Origin: Rhizobium sp. WSM4643
GTDB taxonomy: Bacteria > Pseudomonadota > Alphaproteobacteria > Rhizobiales > Rhizobiaceae
Assembly: GCF_025152745.1 (NCBI RefSeq)
Contig: NZ_CP104040.1
Span: 3,778,501 to 3,842,500 of the forward strand
Reading direction: 5' to 3'
Length of the DNA: 64,000 bases
Positions 15,750 to 24,635 of the stretch are shown here, piece by piece (the first letter of the stretch is position 1; each line of letters opens with the position of its first letter). Made by a program: the position numbers and the translations under genes. The notes beneath the pieces were generated by a model. The model was not told where the DNA came from, did not search any database, and was given only the letters and a program-made list of their open reading frames with translations.

Positions 15750-16619
15750 CTAGGCGAGGATCCACTCCATCAACGCATTCTGCGCGTGCAGCAGAAAGGC
15801 CTTGGCGGCGCGACTTTGGCAAAGCGGATGCTCCATCGCCCCAGCCGTCACCTCCTGGCCGCGCGTAACCGGCGGGCACGGCAGGAAGATCGCATCCTCC
15901 CGCAAACGATCGAGCACGTCGGTCCCAATCCGGTAGCCGGCGAGCGCCTCCCCCGCGACGTCACTCGGCCATGAATCGGTGATGACGACCTCGGCATCCG
16001 GTAGCTCGCCCATGTCGGTGCTCGCGCGGAAGCGCCCATTGAGCAACGCGCTGTCTCGGACGTGCCAGCGTTCGGGATAGACTTGGACCACCTCGATCGG
16101 CAGCGCAATCGACGCTTCGACCCAGGAGCGGAAGATATTCGCGTCCGCCGCCACGCCGGCTACCTTCAACCCGTCGATCGAGCCGCGCCGGCTCTTGATA
16201 TAGGCAAGGTCGCCAAGCGTCTCGCAGGGGTGGTTGGAGCGTGCGCGCGCATTGATGACAGGCACCGGCGAGGCTGCGGCCACCGCCTTCAACGTCGCAA
16301 ATTCCTTCGTGCGGATCACCACCATGTCGAACCAGTTGCCAAGATAACCCGAGAGATCGCCGGTGTCCTCCCTGGCATTGAAGCCGATCGGCACGTGCAC
16401 GCAGATACCGCCCATCGCCTGGATGCCGAGATCGAAGGCGGTCGTATTGCGCCAGCCGCCATCATCGACAATCAGCGCGACGCGTTTGCCCGCAAGGCTC
16501 TGCGGCATCGTGCGCTCATCCCAGGCTTTGGCAAGCTCACCGGCGCGCGCGATGATCGACCGAAGCCCAGCCTCCGGAATATCACGAAACTCCAGAAAAT
16601 TCCGGATCGAACCTGTCAT
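15750..16619 (-). CDS. Ornithine/aspartate carbamoyltransferase-like protein with altered active site
   Basis: This 289-residue protein aligns along its length with ornithine carbamoyltransferases. The N-terminal MTGSIRNFLEFRDI matches the usual FL..D start, GKRVALIVDDGGWRNTTAF replaces the carbamoyl-phosphate loop, IRTKEF keeps the IRT motif, and NHPCETLGDLAYI corresponds to HPCQ..ADL. The C-terminal LPCPPVTRGQEV corresponds to HCLP..RGEEV. The STRTR loop is reduced to GWRNT, and His of HCLP is Pro. Canonical activity is therefore doubtful, and another carbamoyl acceptor or a non-catalytic role is possible. The gene is isolated from arginine genes. The ATG at 16619 is clear. Confidence 0.72.
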   Translation of the reverse strand: MTGSIRNFLEFRDIPEAGLRSIIARAGELAKAWDERTMPQSLAGKRVALIVDDGGWRNTTAFDLGIQAMGGICVHVPIGFNAREDTGDLSGYLGNWFDMVVIRTKEFATLKAVAAASPVPVINARARSNHPCETLGDLAYIKSRRGSIDGLKVAGVAADANIFRSWVEASIALPIEVVQVYPERWHVRDSALLNGRFRASTDMGELPDAEVVITDSWPSDVAGEALAGYRIGTDVLDRLREDAIFLPCPPVTRGQEVTAGAMEHPLCQSRAAKAFLLHAQNALMEWILA

Positions 16620-17054
16620 TCAAAATCCCCGACGCGCATGAAATGTCGCCACAATAACCGGCACCGGTCTCACGGCAACGGTTGAGGCAAGCGCAAATCA
16701 CCATTTCATCCGGTATTGATTCCCTCGCGATTCGTCTTAGAGGCTATGCCTCTAGCTCCGGCTCAAGCCTTAAATCCATCGCCGATCGGTTTTATGATGC
16801 CGATACAGAAAATGTCGGCCAAAGCAGAACATCCAGTTTTTCTCCGATGTGAATTGTCTTTTCATCACAAAGGATTAGGGATCGGCTCGATCCTTCACCC
16901 ATTTAGAGTATTGATGAAGATCGACGGGGTTTATACGGTCCGCTGCCGCGCAAAGACGTCGAAACCGCCCGAATTTCTTATTCGGGGGACGACTCCAAGC
17001 GACAAAAACTCTATAAAAAGCTGGATTAAACTGAGAAGATCCATGGGAGGGGTC
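16620..17054. other. Divergent intergenic region before the TPR adenylate cyclase
   Basis: These 435 bases are lower in GC than the neighbours and hold no recognisable gene. The cyclase frame stays open to 16716, but the translated segment has no resemblance to a cyclase and GGAGGGG sits just before the ATG at 17055. Promoters for both flanking genes must lie here. No clear motif was seen. Confidence 0.4.
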
Positions 17055-18923
17055 ATGGAACGACGACTGAGCGCTATTCTTGCTGCTGATGTCGTCGGCT
17101 ACAGCCGACTGATGGGCATTGATGAATCCGGCACGTTGCAGGCGCTGAACCGCCATCGCTGCGAGTTGGTCGACATCCGCATTTCCGATTACAAGGGCCG
17201 GATCGTCAAACTCACCGGCGACGGCATCCTTGCCGAATTCCAGAGTGTGGTGAATGCGGTCGCCTGTGCCGCCGAAATCCAGCGCAGCATGGCGGCCCGC
17301 AACGAGAACGTGCCCAAAGACGAGCGCGTCGAATTCCGCATCGGCATCAATCTCGGCGACGTCGTGGTCGAGAACGGCGACATATTCGGAGATGGGGTCA
17401 ATCTCGCCGCCAGGCTCGAGCGCATCGCAACGCCGGGCGGCATCGCCGTGTCGGCCTCGGTGCGCGACCAGGTCGGCTCGCGCCTCAATCTCGGCTTCGA
17501 ATTCATCGGCGAACATATGCTGAAGAACATCCGGCAGCCCGTTCAGGTCTATACCGTCAGCTTGGCACCGCCTTCCTCCGCCAGATTGGTCGCACAGAAC
17601 CGCAACACCTGCTTTATCGCGGTGCTGCCTTTCACCAATATGAGCGGCGATGTCGACCAGGATTATTTCTCCGACGGCATCACCGAAGACATCATCACCG
17701 ATCTCTCCAAAATCTCTAGCCTGCACGTCGTGCCGCGCAATACCATCTTCACCTACAAGGGCATATCGGTGAAGGTGAAGCGGCTGGCTCAGGAGCTTGG
17801 CGTGCGCTACGTGCTCGAGGGAAGTGTGCGCATCGTCGGCAATCGCGTGCGCATTTCCGGTCAGTTGATCGACACCGCTAATGGCGACCATCTCTGGGCC
17901 GAGCGTTACGACCGCGACATGACCGACATCTTCGCCATCCAGGACGAGATCACCCATGCGATCGTCGGCCAGCTGAAGGTGCGCCTGCTGCCGGAAGAGA
18001 AGAAGGCGATCGCGACTGAGCCGACCGCCAATGTCGAGGCCTATACCTACTATCTCAGGGGCCGCCAGCTCTCCCACACCTGGACCAAATCTTATCTGCA
18101 GCTCGCAAGGCGCATGTTCTGCAAGGCGGTCGAGCTCGATCCGGATTATGCCCGCGCCTATGCCGGCATCGCCGATTGCGACGCGGCGATCCGCGATTGG
18201 GCGCCTGATGACGTGCCGCTGAGGCGCATCCTCGACATGAGCGCCCGTGCCCTGGCGTTAGATCCTGACCTTCCCGAAGCCCACGCCTCCCATGGTCTCG
18301 CCCTGCATCAGAGCGGCTACGACGATAGGGCGGCGGCAGCCTTCGAACGTGCCCTGGCGCTCGACCCGAACCTCTTCGAAGCAAATTTCCACTATGCCCG
18401 GTTCTTCTTCATGCACGGCAACTTCGCCGAATCCGTGCAATATTTTACCCGCGCCGCCGCAATCCGTCCGGATGATTACGTCTCGCCGATCCATCTGATG
18501 TCCGCCTACCGCTCGCTCGGCCGGGTGCTGGATACGGAAAACTGGGCGCGCCTCGGCCTGCTGCGCGCCGAACGCGCCCTGAACCTCAATCCGGAGAATT
18601 CTGGCCCCGCCCATCGCGGCGCGCTGGCGCTTGCCCATCTCGGTGACGCGGCAAGGGCACGCGACTGGGCCGATCGCGCGATCGCCATCGATCCTGATGA
18701 CATCGTCGCGCAGTATAATCTCGCCTGCGTCTACTCCGTCCTGGGCGACGTCGACCAAGCGATTGATCTGCTGCAGAAGCTGCTGCCGAACAGCTCCGTT
18801 TACCATATCAAATGGTTCGACAATGATTCCGACCTCGACAACATCCGCGACGATCCCCGCTTCCAGAAACTCCTCACCGCCGCGATGACACAGCGCGAGC
18901 GGATCGAAAGAACCGGGAGCTGA
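17055..18923 (+). CDS. Class III adenylate/guanylate cyclase with TolB-like domain and TPR repeats
   Basis: This 622-residue cytoplasmic protein begins MERRLSAILAADVVGYSRLM, the start of the compact cyclase domain (about residues 1-175). Metal-binding Asp residues are in ADVVGYS and LTGDGILAEF, and IFGDGVNLAARLE supplies the substrate-binding turn. From about 195 a TolB-N-like segment follows (IAVLPFTNMSGDVDQDYFSDG, in part). TPR repeats fill residues about 330-600. This architecture is expanded in rhizobia, where the cyclases signal through cAMP to Crp-like proteins. The input is unknown; the TPR part suggests protein partners. GGAGGGG before 17055 fixes the start. Confidence 0.9.
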   Translation: MERRLSAILAADVVGYSRLMGIDESGTLQALNRHRCELVDIRISDYKGRIVKLTGDGILAEFQSVVNAVACAAEIQRSMAARNENVPKDERVEFRIGINLGDVVVENGDIFGDGVNLAARLERIATPGGIAVSASVRDQVGSRLNLGFEFIGEHMLKNIRQPVQVYTVSLAPPSSARLVAQNRNTCFIAVLPFTNMSGDVDQDYFSDGITEDIITDLSKISSLHVVPRNTIFTYKGISVKVKRLAQELGVRYVLEGSVRIVGNRVRISGQLIDTANGDHLWAERYDRDMTDIFAIQDEITHAIVGQLKVRLLPEEKKAIATEPTANVEAYTYYLRGRQLSHTWTKSYLQLARRMFCKAVELDPDYARAYAGIADCDAAIRDWAPDDVPLRRILDMSARALALDPDLPEAHASHGLALHQSGYDDRAAAAFERALALDPNLFEANFHYARFFFMHGNFAESVQYFTRAAAIRPDDYVSPIHLMSAYRSLGRVLDTENWARLGLLRAERALNLNPENSGPAHRGALALAHLGDAARARDWADRAIAIDPDDIVAQYNLACVYSVLGDVDQAIDLLQKLLPNSSVYHIKWFDNDSDLDNIRDDPRFQKLLTAAMTQRERIERTGS

Positions 18924-18950
18924 GGTCGAGCTTTGCCGGCCGTTCACCGG

Positions 18951-19050
18951 CGCATCGGCCCGAAAATCGGAAACGATTTTCGGAAAGCACGATGCGTCGA
19001 TTCAAAGTGTTACAGCGTCCTTTGCGCGTCTGAAGGACGCGCGGCGCTGT
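18951..19050. repeat. Full-length bipartite palindromic repeat (arms B and A)
   Basis: Arm B is GCATCGGCCCGAAAATCG-gaaa-CGATTTTCGG-GATGC (18952-18996). The linker TTCAAAGTGTT follows, then arm A, ACAGCG...GCGCGTC-tgaag-GACGCGC...CGCTGT (19012-19050). This is the only complete copy in the window; partial copies are at 10676, 53949 and 59320. It lies between the cyclase stop and the response-regulator gene. Confidence 0.88.
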
Positions 19051-19121
19051 AGGCTTCAAAATCGCTGTGACATCGCTCCGCCACCTCTGTAATCTCCTTT
19101 GAAAAACAGGGGGAAATATCC

Positions 19122-19799
19122 GTGCGCATCCTGCTCACCGAAGACAATATCGCGCTGGCCGATGGCCTGTCGGCGATCTTGCGCGGCACGGGCCATGCTG
19201 TCGATGTCGTCCATGACGGGGCGTCTGCCAATGCGGTCATCGCAGCGGAAAATTTCGATCTGGTGATCCTCGACCTCAACTTGCCGGAGATGGACGGGCT
19301 CGATGTGCTACGCGCCATGCGCGCCCGGCAGAACCAGGCAGCCGTCCTCATCCTGACCGCGCGCGGCACGCCGGAAGAGCGGGTGAAGGGGCTCGATCTC
19401 GGCGCCGACGACTATCTGATCAAGCCCTTCGACATCGCCGAATTCGAGGCCCGTGTGCGCGTGCTGCTGCGCCGCCAGGCCGGATTGCGCTCGGCGACTG
19501 TCAGCTTCGGCGGCATCTCCTTCGATCTCAATTCCCGCACCTTTTCATCGGGCGCCACGCCCCTCGACATTCCCGCCCGCGAGCTCGGCCTGCTCGAAAT
19601 CCTCTTCATGCGGGCCGGCAAGGTCGTCGCCAAGGAGGCGATCATTCAATCGCTGACGGCCTTCGATGACGACATTTCCGCAAACGCCATCGAGCAATAT
19701 GTCAGCCGCCTGCGAAAGCGCCTCTCGCCGCGCGGACTGACCGTGAAGACTGCGCGCGGCATCGGCTATTATCTCGACAAGCTGCCCGAGGCCTCATGA
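19122..19799 (+). CDS. OmpR/PhoB-family response regulator
   Basis: This 225-residue protein has a receiver domain with acidic pocket TEDNIAL, phosphoacceptor Asp51 in VILDLNLPEMDG, the Thr of LILTARG and the Lys of LIKPFDIAEF. A winged-helix output domain occupies about residues 125-220 (DIPARELGLLEILF, NAIEQYVSRLRKRL, TARGIGYYL). It starts with GTG at 19122, preceded by CAGGGGGAAA. It overlaps the sensor kinase start by 4 bases (ATGA). The regulon is unknown. The pair resembles TctD/TctE-type systems, and the tct transporter is about 6 kb away. Confidence 0.92.
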   Translation: MRILLTEDNIALADGLSAILRGTGHAVDVVHDGASANAVIAAENFDLVILDLNLPEMDGLDVLRAMRARQNQAAVLILTARGTPEERVKGLDLGADDYLIKPFDIAEFEARVRVLLRRQAGLRSATVSFGGISFDLNSRTFSSGATPLDIPARELGLLEILFMRAGKVVAKEAIIQSLTAFDDDISANAIEQYVSRLRKRLSPRGLTVKTARGIGYYLDKLPEAS

Positions 19800-21178
19800 A
19801 AGCCGCCTATTCCCTCAGACGCCGGCTGCTCTTCTGGCTGCTGGTCTCGACAGCCGTCATCGGCACGCTGGCACTCGCCGATACCTATCGCGAGGCGGTC
19901 CAGACCTCGAATATCGTCTCCGACCGCGTGCTCGCCGGTTCCGCGCTGGCGATCGCCGAGCGCGTCGTCGTCGCCGAGGACGGCTCGCTGCAGGTCGATA
20001 TCCCCTATGTCGCACTCGAGATGCTCACCTCGGCCGCGCAGGATCGCGTCTTCTACCGCGTCGACGGCCCGCCGGGCCAATTTATCACCGGCTACCAGTC
20101 CTTGCCGGTGCTGAAGAAGATGCCGGGCGATGCCGCCACCTTCGCCGACGACACCTTCCGCGGCGAACCGATCCGCGTCGCCACACTCGAGCGCTCGGCC
20201 TCGACGGGCATCCGCTCCGTGCCCTTCGTGGTGACGGTGGCCGAAACCACCATCGCCCGCCGGCAGTTGGCGCAGGCGATCCTCGTCCGCTCCGCACTCC
20301 GTCTCGCCTTCATGATCGCGGGCGCGGCCGTCATCGTCTGGATCTCGGTCACGGTGGCTCTGCGCCCGCTCTACAAGCTCGGCGACGCCATTGGCGAACG
20401 CAGCCCCGATGATCTGCATCCGATTAAGCAGACCGTGCCGAGCGAGGTCGAGCCGCTGGTCGATACGGTGAATTCCTTTATGGTCCGCCTGCAATCGGCG
20501 CTCGATGCGCTCCGCCATTTCACCGGCAATGCCAGCCACCAGTTGCGCACGCCGCTGGCGATCATCCGCACTCAGCTTGCCCTTTCCGCCCGCGCCGGCT
20601 CGCTCGATGAGGCCCAGGCGGCAGCACTGAAGGGAGACCAGGCGGTCGCACATGCCGAACGCATCCTCGCCCAGCTTCTCCTGATGGCCAAGATCGACGC
20701 CGCCACCGCCAAGGAGGCGCTGACCGCTTCCGCCATCGATCTTGCCGCCGTCGCTCAAGAAATCACCGGCGAGCAGATCCCGACGGCCGCCGTCGCCGGC
20801 ATCGATCTCGGTTTCGAAGGCGAGAGCCCGGCGATGGTCCGCGCCGAACCGCTGCTGATCGGCGAAATGCTGCGCAACCTTGCCGGCAATGCCATCGCCT
20901 ATGCCGGCAAGGGAGCTGAGGTCACCGTGCGGATCATCGCCGCGTCAGAGACAATCCGCCTCGAAGTCGAGGACAATGGCCCCGGCATTCCGCGCGAGAA
21001 GCTGGAAGCAGTGCGCCGGCGTTTTTCGCGCGGCAATGATTCCGGTGCGCCCGGTGCCGGCCTCGGCCTGCCGATCGTCGAAGAAATCGCCAATCTTTTC
21101 AATGCCGCGCTGACGCTGGAGCCGGGCACCGGCGGCAAGGGCCTGAAGGCGACGGTTACCTTTGCCAAGGCGGCGTAA
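19796..21178 (+). CDS. Sensor histidine kinase partner of the OmpR-type regulator
   Basis: This 460-residue inner-membrane kinase has spans near residues 10-29 and 165-188 flanking a periplasmic region of about 135 residues that resembles the 2CSK_N sensor of TctE/QseC kinases. A HAMP-like linker follows. The dimerisation box has phosphoacceptor His248 in [10 protein letters not shown]. The ATPase domain has [14 protein letters not shown] (N box), [12 protein letters not shown] (G1) and [13 protein letters not shown] (G2). It is translationally coupled to the regulator. The ligand is unknown; a carboxylate is a guess from family resemblance. Confidence 0.92.
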   Translation: MKAAYSLRRRLLFWLLVSTAVIGTLALADTYREAVQTSNIVSDRVLAGSALAIAERVVVAEDGSLQVDIPYVALEMLTSAAQDRVFYRVDGPPGQFITGYQSLPVLKKMPGDAATFADDTFRGEPIRVATLERSASTGIRSVPFVVTVAETTIARRQLAQAILVRSALRLAFMIAGAAVIVWISVTVALRPLYKLGDAIGERSPDDLHPIKQTVPSEVEPLVDTVNSFMVRLQSALDALRHFTGNASHQLRTPLAIIRTQLALSARAGSLDEAQAAALKGDQAVAHAERILAQLLLMAKIDAATAKEALTASAIDLAAVAQEITGEQIPTAAVAGIDLGFEGESPAMVRAEPLLIGEMLRNLAGNAIAYAGKGAEVTVRIIAASETIRLEVEDNGPGIPREKLEAVRRRFSRGNDSGAPGAGLGLPIVEEIANLFNAALTLEPGTGGKGLKATVTFAKAA

Positions 21179-21281
21179 AAGCTGCCTGCCTTTCCGCCTT
21201 GCTTTCTTTCGCTGCATTGCACACACTGATTTTCGGGAACAGCAAGCCGCACGACGATGCGAGCCGGATAAAAAGAGAAAT

Positions 21282-24200
21282 ATGTCGATCAAAGCCAGCA
21301 TCTATCATCTGACGCATTACACCTATGACAAGCCGGTCCGCCTCGGCCCACAGATCATCCGGCTGAAACCTGCCTCGCATTCGAAGACACGGGTGCTCAG
21401 CCACTCGCTGAAGGTCACGCCCGCCAACCATTTCGTCAACCTGCAGCAGGATCCTTACGGCAACTACCTTGCCCGCTACGTCTTCCCGGACCCGGTGACG
21501 GAGTTCAAGATCGAGGTCGATCTCGTCGCCGACATGACGGTCTACAATCCCTTCGACTTCTTCGTTGAGGAAGAGGCAACCAAGTGGCCCTTCGGATACC
21601 CTGAAACAATCCAGGAGGATCTGTCGATCTACATGACGCCGGAGCCGGCCGGTCCGCGCCTGAAGGCGCTGCTGCCGACGCTCGACTGGTCGCCCGATCA
21701 GCCGACGGTCGATATGATCGTCGGCCTGAATGCCCGTCTGCAGCGGCAGATCGGCTATGTCATCCGCATGGAAACCGGCGTGCAGACGCCGGAAGAAACG
21801 CTGGAAACCGCCAAAGGCTCCTGCCGCGACACCAGCTGGCTGCTCGTCCAGATCCTTCGCCATCTCGGCCTCGCCGCCCGCTTCGTCTCCGGTTACCTCA
21901 TCCAGCTGACGCCGGACCTGAAGGCGCTCGACGGCCCCTCCGGTACCGAAGTCGATTTCACCGACCTGCATGCCTGGGCGGAGGTCTATCTGCCCGGCGC
22001 CGGCTGGGTCGGCCTCGATCCGACGTCCGGCCTGCTGACCGGCGAAAGCCACATCCCGCTTGCCGCCACGCCGCATTACCGCAACGCCGCGCCGATTTCC
22101 GGCGGTTATTTCGGCGAGGCCGAAACCGAGTTCGCCTTCGACATGAAGGTCTCGCGCGTCGCCGAGCACCCGCGCATCACCAAGCCCTTTTCCGATGAAA
22201 GCTGGGAGGAGCTCAACGAACTCGGCGAGAAGGTCGACCGCGTCCTCGAGGCCGAGGACGTGCATCTGACGATGGGCGGCGAACCGACCTTCGTTTCGAT
22301 CGACGATTTCCAGTCCGAGGAGTGGAACACCGCCGCCGTCGGCCCGACCAAGCGCGAAAAGGCCGACATCCTGATCCGCAAACTGCACGAACGCTTCGCC
22401 CCCGGCGGTTTCCTGCACTATGGCCAGGGCAAATGGTATCCGGGCGAAAGCCTGCCGCGCTGGACCTTCTCGCTTTACTGGCGCCGCGACGGCAAGCCGG
22501 TTTGGCAGAACCTCGATCTGGTCGCCGCCGAAGGCAAGGATACCGGCGTCAAAGCCGAGGATGCTGAAAAGCTCCTGACGGCAATCGCAAAGGAGCTGGC
22601 GATCAAGCCCGATATGGTGCAGCCGGCCTATGAGGATCCCGCTGACTGGATCATCAAGGAAGGCAGCCTTCCCGAAAATGTCGATCCGTCGAATTCGAAG
22701 CTGAAGGATCCCGAGGAGCGCAGCCGTATCGCCCGCGTCTTCGCCCGCGGCCTCACGACCCCGACCGGTTACGTCCTTCCGGTTCAGGCATGGAACGCCA
22801 AGGCAGCCGAAACACGGGTCTGGGTCAGCGAGAAATGGCGCACCCGCCGCGGCAAGATCTTCCTCGTCCCGGGCGACAGTCCGATCGGATACCGCCTGCC
22901 GCTCGGCACGCTGCCCTATGTCCCCCCGGCGCGTTACCCCTATATCCACCCCGCCGATCCGACGATCCCGCGGGGACCGCTGCCTGACGTCTTCGTACCG
23001 GCCGGTCGGGCCATGCCGGAAGCCTCCTTCCATGCCGACGAGAGCAATCGCGGCCGGATCGAACAGACACTCGGCGAGCTTCGCGGCGCCGTACGCACCG
23101 CCATGTCGGTTGAGCCGCGCGACGGCAGGCTCTGTATCTTCATGCCGCCGGTGGAGCGCATCGAGGATTATCTCGAGCTGATCGCCGCCGCCGAAAACGC
23201 CGCCGCCGAGCTCAAGCTTCCCGTCCATATCGAAGGCTATCCGCCGCCGCAGGACGAGCGCATCAACGTCATCCGCGTCGCCCCGGATCCCGGCGTCATC
23301 GAGGTCAACATCCATCCGGCCTCCAACTGGAAGGACTGCGTCGACATCACCACGGCGATCTACGAGGAGGCGCGCGCCACCCGGCTCGGCGCCGACAAGT
23401 TCATGATCGATGGTCGCCATACCGGCACCGGCGGCGGCAACCATGTCGTCGTCGGCAGCGCCAATCCGAACAACAGCCCCTTCCTGCGCCGTCCCGATCT
23501 CTTAAAGAGCGTCGTCCTCCACTGGCAGCGTCACCCCGCGCTCTCCTATCTCTTCTCCGGCATGTTCATCGGCCCGACCAGCCAGGCGCCGCGTATCGAC
23601 GAGGCTCGTCACGACAGCCTCTACGAGCTGGAGATCGCCATGGCGCAGATCGGAGCCCCCGGCCGTGGCCAGCAACCGCTGCCCTGGCTCGTCGACCGCC
23701 TGTTCCGCAATCTTCTGACCGACGTCACCGGCAACACCCACCGCGCCGAGATCTGCATCGACAAGCTGTTCTCGCCCGACGGCCCGACAGGACGGCTCGG
23801 CCTCATCGAGTTCCGCGGTTTCGAGATGCCGCCGAACGCGCGCATGTCGCTTGCCCAGCAATTGCTGGTGCGCGCGCTGATCGCCCGTTTCTGGGTCAAT
23901 CCGGTCGACGGCAAGTTCGTCCGCTGGGGCACGACCCTGCACGACCGTTTCATGCTGCCGCATTTCGTCTGGGCCGACTTCCTCGACGTGCTCGCCGATC
24001 TTCGCGAAAACGGCTTCGACGTCAGCCCGGAATGGTTCAAGGCCCAGCTCGAATTTCGCTTCCCCTTCTGCGGCGAGGTCGAATACGAGGGCTCGAAGCT
24101 GGAACTGCGTCAGGCGCTGGAGCCCTGGCATGTCATGGGCGAGGAAGGCGCGCCGGGCGGCACCGCCCGCTACGTCGACAGCTCCGTCGAACGCCTGCAG

Positions 24201-24608
24201 GTGCGGCTCGAAACCAACAACACCTCGCGTTATACCGTCACCTGCAATGGCCGCACCCTGCCACTGGCGCCGACCGGCACATCGGGCGTGTCGGTCGCCG
24301 GCGTCCGCTACAAGGCGTGGCAGCCGGCGTCGGGCCTGCATCCCGTCCTGCCGATCAACACACCTTTGACTTTTGACATTTATGATACATGGTCGAAACG
24401 TTCGATCGGCGGCTGCATCTATCATGTTGCCCATCCGGGTGGCCGGACCTATGACACCTTCCCGGTCAACGGTAACGAGGCGGAAGCAAGACGGCTCACC
24501 CGGTTCGAGCCGTGGGGGCATACGGCGGGCGGATACATTCCGCGCGTCGAGACGGGTTCGCCGGAATTTCCGCTGACGCTGGATCTGAGGCGGCCCGCCG
24601 GGGTTTGA
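21282..24608 (+). CDS. Transglutaminase-like protein fused to DUF2126 (1108 residues)
   Basis: The N-terminal part is a bacterial transglutaminase-like unit: an N-terminal beta domain from [20 protein letters not shown], then the core with a Cys-His-Asp triad at about Cys181 (GSCRDTSW), His230 (DLHAWAEVY) and Asp246 (GLDPTSG). From about residue 330 to the end is the large DUF2126 domain, with segments such as [30 protein letters not shown] and [16 protein letters not shown] remember a protein of the same architecture and size in Mycobacterium tuberculosis (Rv2566). The gene starts a three-gene set with a permuted ATP-grasp/alpha-E protein and a second transglutaminase. Substrate unknown. ATG 21282 follows AAAAGAGAAAT. 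Confidence 0.9.
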   Translation: MSIKASIYHLTHYTYDKPVRLGPQIIRLKPASHSKTRVLSHSLKVTPANHFVNLQQDPYGNYLARYVFPDPVTEFKIEVDLVADMTVYNPFDFFVEEEATKWPFGYPETIQEDLSIYMTPEPAGPRLKALLPTLDWSPDQPTVDMIVGLNARLQRQIGYVIRMETGVQTPEETLETAKGSCRDTSWLLVQILRHLGLAARFVSGYLIQLTPDLKALDGPSGTEVDFTDLHAWAEVYLPGAGWVGLDPTSGLLTGESHIPLAATPHYRNAAPISGGYFGEAETEFAFDMKVSRVAEHPRITKPFSDESWEELNELGEKVDRVLEAEDVHLTMGGEPTFVSIDDFQSEEWNTAAVGPTKREKADILIRKLHERFAPGGFLHYGQGKWYPGESLPRWTFSLYWRRDGKPVWQNLDLVAAEGKDTGVKAEDAEKLLTAIAKELAIKPDMVQPAYEDPADWIIKEGSLPENVDPSNSKLKDPEERSRIARVFARGLTTPTGYVLPVQAWNAKAAETRVWVSEKWRTRRGKIFLVPGDSPIGYRLPLGTLPYVPPARYPYIHPADPTIPRGPLPDVFVPAGRAMPEASFHADESNRGRIEQTLGELRGAVRTAMSVEPRDGRLCIFMPPVERIEDYLELIAAAENAAAELKLPVHIEGYPPPQDERINVIRVAPDPGVIEVNIHPASNWKDCVDITTAIYEEARATRLGADKFMIDGRHTGTGGGNHVVVGSANPNNSPFLRRPDLLKSVVLHWQRHPALSYLFSGMFIGPTSQAPRIDEARHDSLYELEIAMAQIGAPGRGQQPLPWLVDRLFRNLLTDVTGNTHRAEICIDKLFSPDGPTGRLGLIEFRGFEMPPNARMSLAQQLLVRALIARFWVNPVDGKFVRWGTTLHDRFMLPHFVWADFLDVLADLRENGFDVSPEWFKAQLEFRFPFCGEVEYEGSKLELRQALEPWHVMGEEGAPGGTARYVDSSVERLQVRLETNNTSRYTVTCNGRTLPLAPTGTSGVSVAGVRYKAWQPASGLHPVLPINTPLTFDIYDTWSKRSIGGCIYHVAHPGGRTYDTFPVNGNEAEARRLTRFEPWGHTAGGYIPRVETGSPEFPLTLDLRRPAGV

Positions 24609-24635
24609 GGCCGAGGGTTTGAGGCTTAGGTTTTG

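Noticed and set aside
21156..23444. 762-codon open frame on the minus strand
   Set aside because: It lies fully opposite the transglutaminase-DUF2126 gene, whose catalytic motifs are clear. No family resemblance in the antisense product.
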